From contig CALEWF010000181.1 of the NCBI GenBank assembly GCA_937925455.1, forward strand, positions 1-6,165: a stretch of 6,165 nt of DNA, written 5' to 3'. The translations under genes and the position numbers were made by a program. The DNA is from an uncultured Flavobacteriales bacterium (lineage in GTDB: Bacteria > Bacteroidota > Bacteroidia > CAIKAF01). Below the pieces are notes generated by a model that worked only from the letters and a program-made list of their open reading frames with translations, was not told where the DNA came from and did no database searches. Shown one piece after another: positions 1 to 6,037 of this stretch (position 1 is the first letter of the stretch; every line of letters begins with the position of its first letter).

Positions 1-60
1 CCCCGATGCCCTGTGTGGCTGAGCCCCGAGGACTTGCAACGGACAGCCGCACAAAGCAGC
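1..60. other. GC-rich hairpin-forming segment, unidentified, cut by window edge
   Basis: This segment is about two thirds G+C, and the composition drops abruptly to strongly AT-rich just after it. Bases 13-21 (GTGTGGCTG) pair with 44-52 (CAGCCGCAC) to give a 9-bp stem with one G-U wobble (16 with 49) around a 22-nt loop. The wobble pairs only in a plus-strand transcript; the minus strand would have an A-C mismatch. No reading frame is convincing: two frames stop within or just after the segment, and the third runs into low-complexity sequence and the miaB start. It could be the 3' part of a structured RNA, a dispersed intergenic element, or the tail of an upstream gene. I could not match it to tRNA, rRNA, SRP RNA, tmRNA or RNase P RNA by eye. 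Confidence 0.4.
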
Positions 61-130
61 CTATTTGTTCTTATTAAATTCTTAATCATCTGGCTAATTT
101 TTAGTCTATTAAAAATCTCAAAAAGAAGCC

Positions 131-143
131 TGACAATTTGTCA
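131..143. promoter_or_regulatory. Operator-like palindrome at the -33 region of miaB
   Basis: TGACAA-T-TTGTCA is a perfect 6+1+6 inverted repeat. Its right arm begins with the TTG that I read as the -33 element of the miaB promoter, so a protein bound here would compete with RNA polymerase. The symmetry is seen directly. Use as an operator is inference, and no candidate regulator is identified. Confidence 0.3.
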
Positions 144-168
144 CCACCCACAAAATTCCCTACTTTTG
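138..168 (+). promoter_or_regulatory. Putative Bacteroidota-type promoter of miaB
   Basis: A TTG at 138-140 is followed by 20 bp and then TACTTTTG at 161-168, a full match to the Bacteroidota -7 consensus TAnnTTTG with the expected spacing to the -33 element. Transcription would begin around 173-176, leaving a leader of only a dozen or so bases before the ATG at 188. That fits the lack of a Shine-Dalgarno box. Confidence 0.55.
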
Positions 169-187
169 CCTAAGAAAAAAAATAAGC

Positions 188-1633
188 ATGTTTGATATAG
201 AAAAAAAAGAAATAAAGGAAGAACTGCAGGGAAAACCTACGGTGCTGGCTCAAACCGGCGAGGGGTTAGGAAAAAAAGTATTTATAGAAAGCTACGGTTG
301 CCAAATGAACTTTTCTGATAGTGAGATTGTGGCTTCGATCATGCATGAAAACGGATATCGCACTACCGCCAATATTTACGAAACCGATGTAATTTTTATA
401 AATACGTGTGCCATACGAGAAAATGCTGAACAACGTGTACGGCAACGTTTAAAGGAATTCAAATCATTAAAAAAACACAAGCCCAATTTAGTGGTAGGTG
501 TGCTGGGCTGCATGGCTGAGCGATTAAAAGAAAAGTTTCTGGAAGAAGAGAAATTAGTAGATATTGTGGTAGGCCCGGATGCTTACCGCTCGTTGCCCGA
601 CTTAGTAAGCCAGGTGGAAGATGGGCAAAAGGCTGTAAATGTTTTATTATCGTTAGAAGAAACGTATGCTGACATCAATCCGGTACGACTGGGAGGTAAC
701 GGCATTAGTGCATTTATTTCGATCATGCGGGGATGTGATAACATGTGTTCGTTTTGCGTAGTACCTTTCACCCGTGGGCGTGAACGTAGCCGAAATCCGG
801 AGACTATTGTGCAAGAGGCAAAAGAACTATATGAAGCTGGATATCGCGAAGTTACTTTGCTGGGACAAAACGTAGATTCTTACTTATGGTTTGGCGGAGG
901 ACCCAAAAAGGAATTTAAAAACCTGAGTGAAGAAGAGAAAAAAAACAGCGTGAACTTTGCTCAACTGATCAGCCGGGTAGCATCCATAAGTAAAGATTTG
1001 CGGATACGTTATACTACCAGCAATCCGAGAGACATGACCGATGAAGTGCTTGAGGTGATGGCAGCTTATCCCAATATTTGCAGATATATTCATTTGCCGG
1101 TACAGTCGGGAAACACGGCTGTATTAGAACGTATGAATCGCGGATATAGCCGTGAAGAATACATGGATAGGATTCATGCCATTAAAAAATACTTGCCTGA
1201 TTGTGCCATCAGTACCGATATCATTACCGGCTTTTGTGGAGAAACCGAAGAAGAACATGCTGATACCATTAGCCTGATGAAAGAAGTGGGATTTGATTAT
1301 GCTTACATGTTTAAATATTCTGAGCGTCCTAACACCTTAGCACAACGCAAATATAAAGACGATGTGCCCGATGAAGTAAAAGGAAGAAGATTGCAGGAAG
1401 TGATAGAACTTCAAACCCAACTATCATTAGAAAGTAATAAACGCGATATAGGAAAAATATTTGAGGTGTTGGTAGAAGGACCTTCGAAAAAAAATGAAGC
1501 TGAATATTATGGCAGAAATAGTCAAAATAAAGTAATTGTATTTCCAAAAGAGAATGTAAAACCCGGCAATTACGTATCAGTAAGAGTGAATGATTGTACT
1601 TCGGCCACGTTAATCGGAGAAATTGTAAGATAA
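188..1633 (+). CDS. miaB: tRNA-2-methylthio-N6-dimethylallyladenosine synthase MiaB
   Basis: This radical-SAM methylthiotransferase converts i6A37 to ms2i6A37 in tRNAs reading UNN codons, acting in the cytoplasm after MiaA. The 481-residue protein has all three parts. The N-terminal UPF0004 domain carries cluster cysteines C38 (SYGCQMN), C74 (NTCAIREN) and C108 (GVLGCMAER). The radical-SAM core carries C183-x3-C187-x2-C190, followed by the PFTRGRERSR signature. A C-terminal TRAM RNA-binding domain lies at roughly 415-480. IRENAEQRV and the absence of RimO features favour MiaB over RimO or MtaB. After NVDSY (229-233) there is an insert of about 20 residues relative to the E. coli protein, which I associate with Bacteroidota homologues. 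The ATG at 188 gives the usual short charged leader before KKVFIESYGCQ, and no earlier in-frame start is credible. It has its own promoter candidate and is followed by a hairpin, so it may be monocistronic. Confidence 0.97.
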   Translation: MFDIEKKEIKEELQGKPTVLAQTGEGLGKKVFIESYGCQMNFSDSEIVASIMHENGYRTTANIYETDVIFINTCAIRENAEQRVRQRLKEFKSLKKHKPNLVVGVLGCMAERLKEKFLEEEKLVDIVVGPDAYRSLPDLVSQVEDGQKAVNVLLSLEETYADINPVRLGGNGISAFISIMRGCDNMCSFCVVPFTRGRERSRNPETIVQEAKELYEAGYREVTLLGQNVDSYLWFGGGPKKEFKNLSEEEKKNSVNFAQLISRVASISKDLRIRYTTSNPRDMTDEVLEVMAAYPNICRYIHLPVQSGNTAVLERMNRGYSREEYMDRIHAIKKYLPDCAISTDIITGFCGETEEEHADTISLMKEVGFDYAYMFKYSERPNTLAQRKYKDDVPDEVKGRRLQEVIELQTQLSLESNKRDIGKIFEVLVEGPSKKNEAEYYGRNSQNKVIVFPKENVKPGNYVSVRVNDCTSATLIGEIVR

Positions 1634-1665
1634 AAGTAAAACGCATTGTAAATGTATTTTACTTT
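1633..1665 (+). terminator. AT-rich terminator-like hairpin after miaB
   Basis: Starting at the last base of the miaB stop codon, AAAGTAAAA (1633-1641) pairs with TTTTACTTT (1657-1665). Beyond one C/A mismatch and a G-U pair, CATT (1644-1647) pairs with AATG (1651-1654) around a GTA loop. That makes 14 pairs in all. The stem is weak because it is mostly A-T, but the arms supply an A-run on one side and a T-run on the other, as in bidirectional terminators. It may only attenuate transcription into the regulator gene 18 bp beyond it. Confidence 0.4.
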
Positions 1666-1683
1666 AAAATTTATTAAAGCACC

Positions 1684-2916
1684 ATGACTATTCAAGAAAT
1701 AAAAAATCGCTTTGGCATTATTGGCTCCTCCCCCCTACTCGACCGGGCTTTAGACATTGCCCAGCAGGTAGCTTCTACTAACCTTACGGTATTGATAACC
1801 GGCGAAAGTGGGGTAGGAAAAGAAGTGTTTTCAAAAATTATTCATCAGCTTAGTTCACGAAAACACGGACCTTTTATTGCCGTTAACTGTGGAGCTATTC
1901 CAGAAGGAACAATAGATTCTGAATTATTTGGTCATGAAAAAGGAGCATTTACCGGGGCTCACGATGCCCGAAAAGGATATTTTGAAGTAGTAAATGGCGG
2001 AACTATTTTTCTGGATGAAGTAGCCGATTTACCGCTTCAAACTCAAGTGCGTTTGCTTCGGGTATTAGAAACCGGTGAATTTATTCGGGTTGGTTCATCC
2101 AAGGTGCAAAAAACTGATGTACGGGTAGTAGCAGCTACTAACATCAACATGCTGGATATGATTAACAAAGGAAAATTCAGAGAAGATTTGTACTACCGTT
2201 TAAACACAGTACCCATTCATATACCACCCCTTCGTGAACGGAAAGAAGATATTGAAATGATCTTTCGAAAATTTGCACAGGACTTTGCTGAAAAATACCG
2301 CATGCCGCCCATACGCCTTACAGAAGATGCCCGCAAGGTATTACAATCATACCGATGGCCGGGGAATGTGCGACAACTCAAAAATATTACCGAACAAATT
2401 TCTATTCTTGAAAAAGATCGAGAAATTACAGCAGAAACTTTAAAAAACTATTTACCAGAAGACAAAGAAGGTTCAAATCTACCCATGGTTTCTGGTGGAT
2501 TTGCAAGCGAAGAAAGCATTTCAGATCGGGAGATCATCTACAAGTTTTTGTTTGATATGAAGAAAGACATTGTGGACCTGAAAAAACTTGTAATGGCCAT
2601 TATACAAGCAGGAGGTGGTAAAATTCCCGCTACTGAACAAAATGCTCAAATCATACAACGGCTGTATGAAGAATATCAACCTACGCAAAATCAGCCGTTC
2701 AATGACAACATCGTGATTCATTCATCTTCAATGCATAAAGAACCTCTGTTGCATACGGAAGTAGAAGAATCCCTATCGCTGGAAGAGCAAGAAAAAGAAC
2801 TGATTGAAAAAGCCTTGGCGAAACATCGGGGCAAACGTAAAAGTGCAGCCCGCGAATTAGGAATTTCTGAACGTACGCTGTATCGAAAAATCAAAGAGTA
2901 CAACATTCGGAGTTAA
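1684..2916 (+). CDS. Sigma-54-dependent Fis-family transcriptional activator lacking a sensor domain
   Basis: This is a bacterial enhancer-binding protein that would remodel sigma-54 RNA polymerase using ATP. The AAA+ domain starts almost at the N-terminus (about residues 12-240). It has Walker A GESGVGKE (40-47), the intact sigma-54-contacting GAFTGA loop (87-92), Walker B TIFLDE (107-112), the FREDLYYRL arginine-finger region (165-173) and WPGNVRQL (225-232). A Fis-type helix-turn-helix closes the protein (about 366-407: GKRKSAARELGISERTLYRKIKEY). There is no receiver, PAS, GAF or other input domain, so control must come from a partner, expression level, or the unusual linker of about 100 residues (261-365), which contains a predicted helical stretch (about 281-331). 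The gene lies 50 bp after miaB, an adjacency I recall as common in Bacteroidota. Its targets cannot be read from the window. The ATG at 1684 gives full AAA+ coverage. Confidence 0.93.
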   Translation: MTIQEIKNRFGIIGSSPLLDRALDIAQQVASTNLTVLITGESGVGKEVFSKIIHQLSSRKHGPFIAVNCGAIPEGTIDSELFGHEKGAFTGAHDARKGYFEVVNGGTIFLDEVADLPLQTQVRLLRVLETGEFIRVGSSKVQKTDVRVVAATNINMLDMINKGKFREDLYYRLNTVPIHIPPLRERKEDIEMIFRKFAQDFAEKYRMPPIRLTEDARKVLQSYRWPGNVRQLKNITEQISILEKDREITAETLKNYLPEDKEGSNLPMVSGGFASEESISDREIIYKFLFDMKKDIVDLKKLVMAIIQAGGGKIPATEQNAQIIQRLYEEYQPTQNQPFNDNIVIHSSSMHKEPLLHTEVEESLSLEEQEKELIEKALAKHRGKRKSAARELGISERTLYRKIKEYNIRS

Positions 2917-2955
2917 TTTCTGACCAGCATTTTAGTTTTCAAATACTTAAATTTA

Positions 2956-2990
2956 TACTCTGTACTTGGTATTTACTACTTGATACTTTT
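2956..2990. repeat. Five tandem degenerate heptamers (consensus TACTTGN)
   Basis: Read in steps of seven, the sequence is TACTCTG, TACTTGG, TATTTAC, TACTTGA, TACTTTT. All five units start with TA, have T at position 4, and four of the five have TACT. A further diverged TACTTAA lies at 2944-2950, out of register by 5 bp. The array ends 2 bp before the TTG of the proposed ALDH promoter. It could be a decayed short tandem repeat or a set of phased half-sites for a regulator. Confidence 0.5.
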
Positions 2991-2992
2991 TC

Positions 2993-3023
2993 TTGCCTGT
3001 TGTGTCTTCAAATTGTATATTTA
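2993..3023 (+). promoter_or_regulatory. Putative Bacteroidota-type promoter of the ALDH-TPR operon
   Basis: TTG (2993-2995), a 20-bp spacer and TATATTTA (3016-3023) match TTG/TAnnTTTG with only the final G replaced by A. The distance from the end of the -7 element to the ATG is 19 bp, the same as at miaB. The start would lie around 3030, with a very short leader. No sigma-54 type -24/-12 pair with correct spacing is present in this gap. Confidence 0.45.
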
Positions 3024-3042
3024 TCATCAATAAAATTAAACT

Positions 3043-4452
3043 ATGAGTACTGTAGCAACCGATAATAATACTGCTATTCAAGAAATAGTAAAAAATCAAA
3101 AAGAATTTTTCCGTTCCGGAAGGACCAAGGATTTGGAATTCAGAATAGTACAGATTAAAAAACTAAACAAGCTGGTTCAGCAGTATGAACAAGAAATTTA
3201 TGATGCGTTGTACCGAGACTTAAATAAGCCCCATTACGAAAGCATGATGGTAGAAACAGGGCCATTTTATGCAGAAATAAAACATACATTAAAACATATA
3301 CGTGAATGGGCTGCTCCGGAAGTAGTTCCTACTTCGCTCTTTAATACTCCCGGTTCAAGCAAAATTATTCGCGAACCATATGGAAATGTTTTAGTAATTG
3401 CTCCTTGGAACTATCCGTTTCAATTAACCTTTTCCCCTTTGGTTGGAGCTATGGCTGCCGGTAATTGCGTAATAATGAAACCTTCAGAACATGCCCCACA
3501 CACTTCAGCCATCATGAAAAAAATTATCAATGATAATTTTGATACAGGATATATTCATGTTATAGAAGGCGGTGTAAAAGAGACGCAAGAATTATTAAAT
3601 GAACGTTGGGATTATATTTTTTATACCGGCGGGCCGGAAGTTGGCAGAATTATTTATCAGGCTGCTGCCAAACACCTTACACCGGTAACTTTGGAATTGG
3701 GTGGAAAAAGCCCTTGTGTTGTTCATAAAGACGCGGATATAAAATTGGCTGCCAAGCGCATTGCATGGGGCAAATGGATTAATAGCGGACAAACCTGCTT
3801 AGCCCCCGATTATTTATTTGTACATGCCGATGTAAAAGACAAATTGGTGGAAGCATTAAAAAATGCCATTACCGAAGCGTATGGCAATGACCCTATTAAC
3901 AGCAACGATTACTGCAAAATTATAAATGAAAAACATTACAAACGATTGAAAGGATATTTAAACGATGGGGATATCTTATTCGGTGGAAAGTTTGATGATG
4001 AAAAATTAAAAATTGAACCAACGCTGCTGCTCAATGCTCCGTTTCACAGTACTGTAATGACAGAAGAAATTTTTGGACCCATTCTTCCAATTTATACTTA
4101 TAACAATATTGAAGACGTAATTGATTTTGTAAATAGCCGAGAAAAGCCATTGGCCACTTATTTATTCACCAAAAGTTCGAATATTCAAAATAAATATTTA
4201 AGCAATACTTCCAGCGGCGGTGTAACCATTAACGATACCGTATTGCACATTAGCAGCAGCGAAATGCCATTTGGAGGTGTAGGCGAAAGCGGTATCGGTG
4301 GGTATCATGGTAAATATAGTTTTGATACATTTTCACATAAGCGTTCTGTTTTACAGCGAGGTCCGCAGCCATTAGATAAATACTTACGATTCCCCCCGTA
4401 TAAAAAAAACCGCATGAAATTAATGAAAGCTTTGCTTAAACGCTTTTTATAA
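3043..4452 (+). CDS. Aldehyde dehydrogenase, class 3-like (fatty aldehyde dehydrogenase type)
   Basis: This is an NAD(P)+-dependent oxidoreductase turning aldehydes into carboxylates. The 469-residue length matches class 3 ALDHs, which are shorter than the roughly 500-residue class 1/2 enzymes. Visible active-site elements are PWNYPF (121-126, with the oxyanion-hole Asn123), KPSE (146-149), the nucleotide-binding FYTGGPEVGR (193-202), LELGGKSP (218-224 area, general base Glu218), the catalytic Cys252 in NSGQTCLAPDY, and EEIFGP (341-346). The C-terminal LRFPPYKKNRMKLMKALLKRFL region resembles the RYPPY tail of class 3 enzymes. It ends in a short basic amphipathic segment (454-469) that could sit on the membrane surface, suggesting lipid-derived or other medium to long-chain aldehydes as substrates; that substrate guess is inference. 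No signal peptide is seen. The gene has its own promoter candidate and its stop codon overlaps the next start, so the TPR protein is probably made with it. Confidence 0.95.
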   Translation: MSTVATDNNTAIQEIVKNQKEFFRSGRTKDLEFRIVQIKKLNKLVQQYEQEIYDALYRDLNKPHYESMMVETGPFYAEIKHTLKHIREWAAPEVVPTSLFNTPGSSKIIREPYGNVLVIAPWNYPFQLTFSPLVGAMAAGNCVIMKPSEHAPHTSAIMKKIINDNFDTGYIHVIEGGVKETQELLNERWDYIFYTGGPEVGRIIYQAAAKHLTPVTLELGGKSPCVVHKDADIKLAAKRIAWGKWINSGQTCLAPDYLFVHADVKDKLVEALKNAITEAYGNDPINSNDYCKIINEKHYKRLKGYLNDGDILFGGKFDDEKLKIEPTLLLNAPFHSTVMTEEIFGPILPIYTYNNIEDVIDFVNSREKPLATYLFTKSSNIQNKYLSNTSSGGVTINDTVLHISSSEMPFGGVGESGIGGYHGKYSFDTFSHKRSVLQRGPQPLDKYLRFPPYKKNRMKLMKALLKRFL

Positions 4453-4763
4453 TGAAAAGCCGGAAAGAACAATTATTACAAATGCTGGATGAACAGCCCG
4501 GTGATACCTTTGTATTGTATGCACTGGGCATGGAAGCTTTAGCCGATAAAGATTATGCCGAGGCACTTAAACGTTTTAGTGAAGTGATTGAAATAGATTC
4601 AGCGCATCATCCGGCGTATTATCAATTAGCAAAAATTTACCATTTGTTAGATATCATAGACGTAGCAAAAAGGTATGCTGAAAAAGGAAAACAATTGGCT
4701 TGGGAACAAAATAACCGCAAGGCAGCCGGAGAATTTCAAATACTATTGGAAGAATTAGAATAG
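4452..4763 (+). CDS. Small tetratricopeptide-repeat protein
   Basis: The 103-residue cytoplasmic protein contains little besides two TPR units, at about 19-52 (YALGMEALADKDYAEALKRF) and 53-86 (YYQLAKIYHLLDIIDVAKRY). They show the usual small/aromatic spacing, with the expected A-L-x-x-F and A-Y-Y-x-L-A positions, plus a C-terminal capping helix ending in EFQILLEELE. TPRs bind proteins; there is no catalytic motif, signal peptide or membrane segment. The ATG shares its A with the TAA stop of the aldehyde dehydrogenase (TAATG), so translation is very likely coupled and the two proteins should be made together. Whether it binds the dehydrogenase is an open inference. The partner is unknown. Confidence 0.88.
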   Translation: MKSRKEQLLQMLDEQPGDTFVLYALGMEALADKDYAEALKRFSEVIEIDSAHHPAYYQLAKIYHLLDIIDVAKRYAEKGKQLAWEQNNRKAAGEFQILLEELE

Positions 4764-4940
4764 CTGATACTTATTAAATACTATTTAGTTTATGTAAGAT
4801 GAATAAAACTGTTTTCATAATTTAGCCCTATTATCATTTTGTTGCATACGAAATTTTAACCCCAATTATGCATTAGAAATTTTCAAGAGACATCCATAAA
4901 GACAAAACAACCATGTAGCCTCTGTTACATAAAAATCATA

Positions 4941-4970
4941 ACCATAGAGAACACAAAGAAACACAGAGAA
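4941..4970. repeat. Three tandem degenerate decamers, (A)CACARAGAGA type
   Basis: The run reads ACCATAGAGA, ACACAAAGAA, ACACAGAGAA in exact 10-bp register. It is a purine-rich, T-poor tract, one strand being almost entirely A, C and G. A-C-A-C-A-G-A-G tracts of this sort are familiar from intergenic DNA of several environmental bacteria, so this is more likely a decayed dispersed repeat than a protein site. Confidence 0.45.
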
Positions 4971-5030
4971 AATAAACCGATTAAAAACATTCGCCATGAG
5001 GTTTATTGCAATTGAAACTAAACAATTGGT

Positions 5031-5050
5031 TAAGCCAGGGCTTATTTTCC
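5031..5050 (+). terminator. Weak hairpin followed by a T-rich stretch
   Basis: TAAGC (5031-5035) pairs with GCTTA (5040-5044) around a four-base loop and is followed by TTTTCC. The stem is only 5 bp and lies about 270 bp after the TPR gene, so this is at best a weak or distal terminator for the ALDH-TPR transcript. Confidence 0.2.
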
Positions 5051-5083
5051 TTAATTGGCGGTTAACATAGAAATAAAATGACT

Positions 5084-5121
5084 TTGCATTATAACCGGTT
5101 TTCTATTGCATAATATGGGTT
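5084..5121. repeat. Imperfect direct repeat with TTGCAT core
   Basis: TTGCATTATAACCGGTT (5084-5100) is followed after 5 bp by TTGCATAATATGGGTT (5106-5121). The first copy contains the 8-bp palindrome AACCGGTT (5093-5100 area). The copies share both ends but differ in the middle. They sit just past the 3' end of the DUF2911 gene. No function can be assigned. Confidence 0.35.
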
Positions 5122-5138
5122 AAAGGGTTGTATTAATA

Positions 5139-5987
5139 CTATTTCTTTAGTTGTTTTTTCCACGTAGCAATGGACTCTTCGTTCATTTTTACGTATGCAT
5201 CATCGTTGTCTTTTTTAGCTAATTCGATGGAATGTTCAGCAGTAGCTATTGCTCCTTTGTAATCGCCAAGTTTAGCCTGAATGAGCGATTTTAAACGCAA
5301 TACCCAATAACGTTCATAGTTGTTGGAAATAGCCATATTTATCCATTCTAATGCTTTGTTAAAGTCTTTATCGATTTCGTAATAATAATTAGCAGCCTGA
5401 TAATAATTTCGAGCAGGAATAGTTAATGCTGTTTCAATATTTTTCATAACAGCTCTATCGGGCTCGGAATGAATAGGGAAAGTGATACGAGTATTTTCCC
5501 AATCGAGCTGCATCTCGGCTGATTGAGTAGTAAGGTTAGCAAAATTAATAGTAAAAGTTTCGACAAAAGGAATGGATTGAGGCTTTACTTTAAAACGACC
5601 TACATCTTCAGAATCTTTGTAACCATTGGTACCAGAAAGATTAGCTTGCTTACTAATAATTACTACCCATTCTAATTGGCCAGGAACGGTAAAGATGGCA
5701 TATTCGCCTTTGGGCACCCAAAAATGAGCAATCTTTAATGAATCACTCACCGTAAGTTTGGTTGCCATATTCGCGCCGGTACGCCAAAGTTTGTCATATG
5801 GCACTAAATCGCCAAATACTTTACGGCCTTTGGCGCTGGGACGTGAATAAGTAATGCTTACATCTACCAATCCCACTTTTTGTCATACAGTGCTTAGCGG
5901 ACTGGGTTGTGGCATATTGATTTGGGCCTGAAATGAAGTAGTTGGTGCTATTATTAGAAAGTATAAAATAATTTTTGAATTAGTCAT
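5139..5987 (-). pseudogene. Secreted DUF2911-family protein gene interrupted by one in-frame TGA
   Basis: Reading from the ATG at 5985-5987, the frame encodes a 282-residue protein. It starts with a signal peptide (MTNSKIILYFLIIAPTTSFQ, cleavage probably near AQ at 21-22), followed by the PQPSPLSTV lead-in. Codon 35 is TGA (5883-5885), and the frame then continues QKVGLVDVSITYSRPS with no shift. The DUF2911 hallmarks are intact after the stop: YSRPSAKGRKVFGDLVPY, KLWRTGAN and GEYAIFTVPG (about 47-103). The C-terminal third (about 195-275) looks like two TPR-type helical hairpins (YYYEIDKDFNKALEWINMAI, AKLGDYKGAIATAEHSIELA). Family homologues commonly have Ser at the interrupted position, so TCA to TGA, a single change at 5884, explains it. 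A GTG at 5876 could in theory start a 245-residue product, but it would lack export and the first conserved segment. Family function is unknown; these proteins are exported to the periplasm in Bacteroidota. The alternative is a sequencing error in an intact gene. Confidence 0.85.
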
Positions 5988-6037
5988 TTAGAAAATACAA
6001 TAAAATTCAATAAATTAGAGCCCAAAAAATAAGAACA
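5988..6037. mobile_element. Presumed left end of an IS1595-family element (boundary undetermined)
   Basis: The 50 bp between the divergent starts of the DUF2911 gene and the transposase must hold the element's left end if the DUF2911 start is host DNA. It is AT-rich with one short GC patch (GAGCCC at 6018-6023), a possible part of the terminal repeat. The right end is outside the window, so neither the inverted repeat nor a target duplication can be confirmed. Confidence 0.3.

Larger units (their letters stand above)
4764..5138. other. Non-coding gap between two convergent genes
   Basis: These 375 AT-rich bases lie between the ends of the TPR gene (plus strand) and the DUF2911 gene (minus strand). 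I find no supportable reading frame and no tRNA-like fold. The gap contains a short decamer array (4941-4970), a weak hairpin (5031-5044), and an imperfect direct repeat (5084-5121). GAAATTTT also occurs twice, at about 4850 and 4875. Terminators for both convergent genes are expected here, but no strong GC-stem plus T-run is present. Confidence 0.6.

Noticed and set aside
1..60. tRNA, rRNA or integron attC site
   Set aside because: There is no cloverleaf, no recognisable rRNA motif, and no paired RYYYAAC/GTTRRRY core sites.
13..195. 60-codon open frame running into the miaB start
   Set aside because: It combines the GC-rich hairpin with low-complexity AT sequence, overlaps the miaB promoter and start, and its translation has no recognisable pattern.
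1329..1646. 105-codon minus-strand open frame inside miaB
   Set aside because: It is antisense to a highly conserved coding region, its product is Phe/Leu-rich as expected of shadow frames, and it has no independent support. The other minus-strand frames inside miaB, the regulator and ALDH fail for the same reason.
2966..2983. TTGG...TTGA resembling a sigma-54 promoter before ALDH
   Set aside because: The GG is 12 bp rather than 10 bp from the second element and the GC is missing. The resemblance comes from the heptamer array.
5026..5043. TTGG-N10-GC pattern resembling a sigma-54 promoter
   Set aside because: Only the GG and GC cores match. The -12 side reads GGGC rather than TTGC, it coincides with a small hairpin, and no plus-strand gene starts downstream for a kilobase.
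5139..5876. Intact 245-residue DUF2911 gene starting at GTG 5876
   Set aside because: The conserved lead-in and a signal peptide lie upstream in the same frame behind a single TGA. A GTG start would give a cytoplasmic, N-truncated product with no plausible initiation site.
5883..5885. TGA read as an amino acid (recoding or selenocysteine)
   Set aside because: Trp is always TGG in this window, the expected residue is Ser, and no selenocysteine-type hairpin is apparent just downstream.
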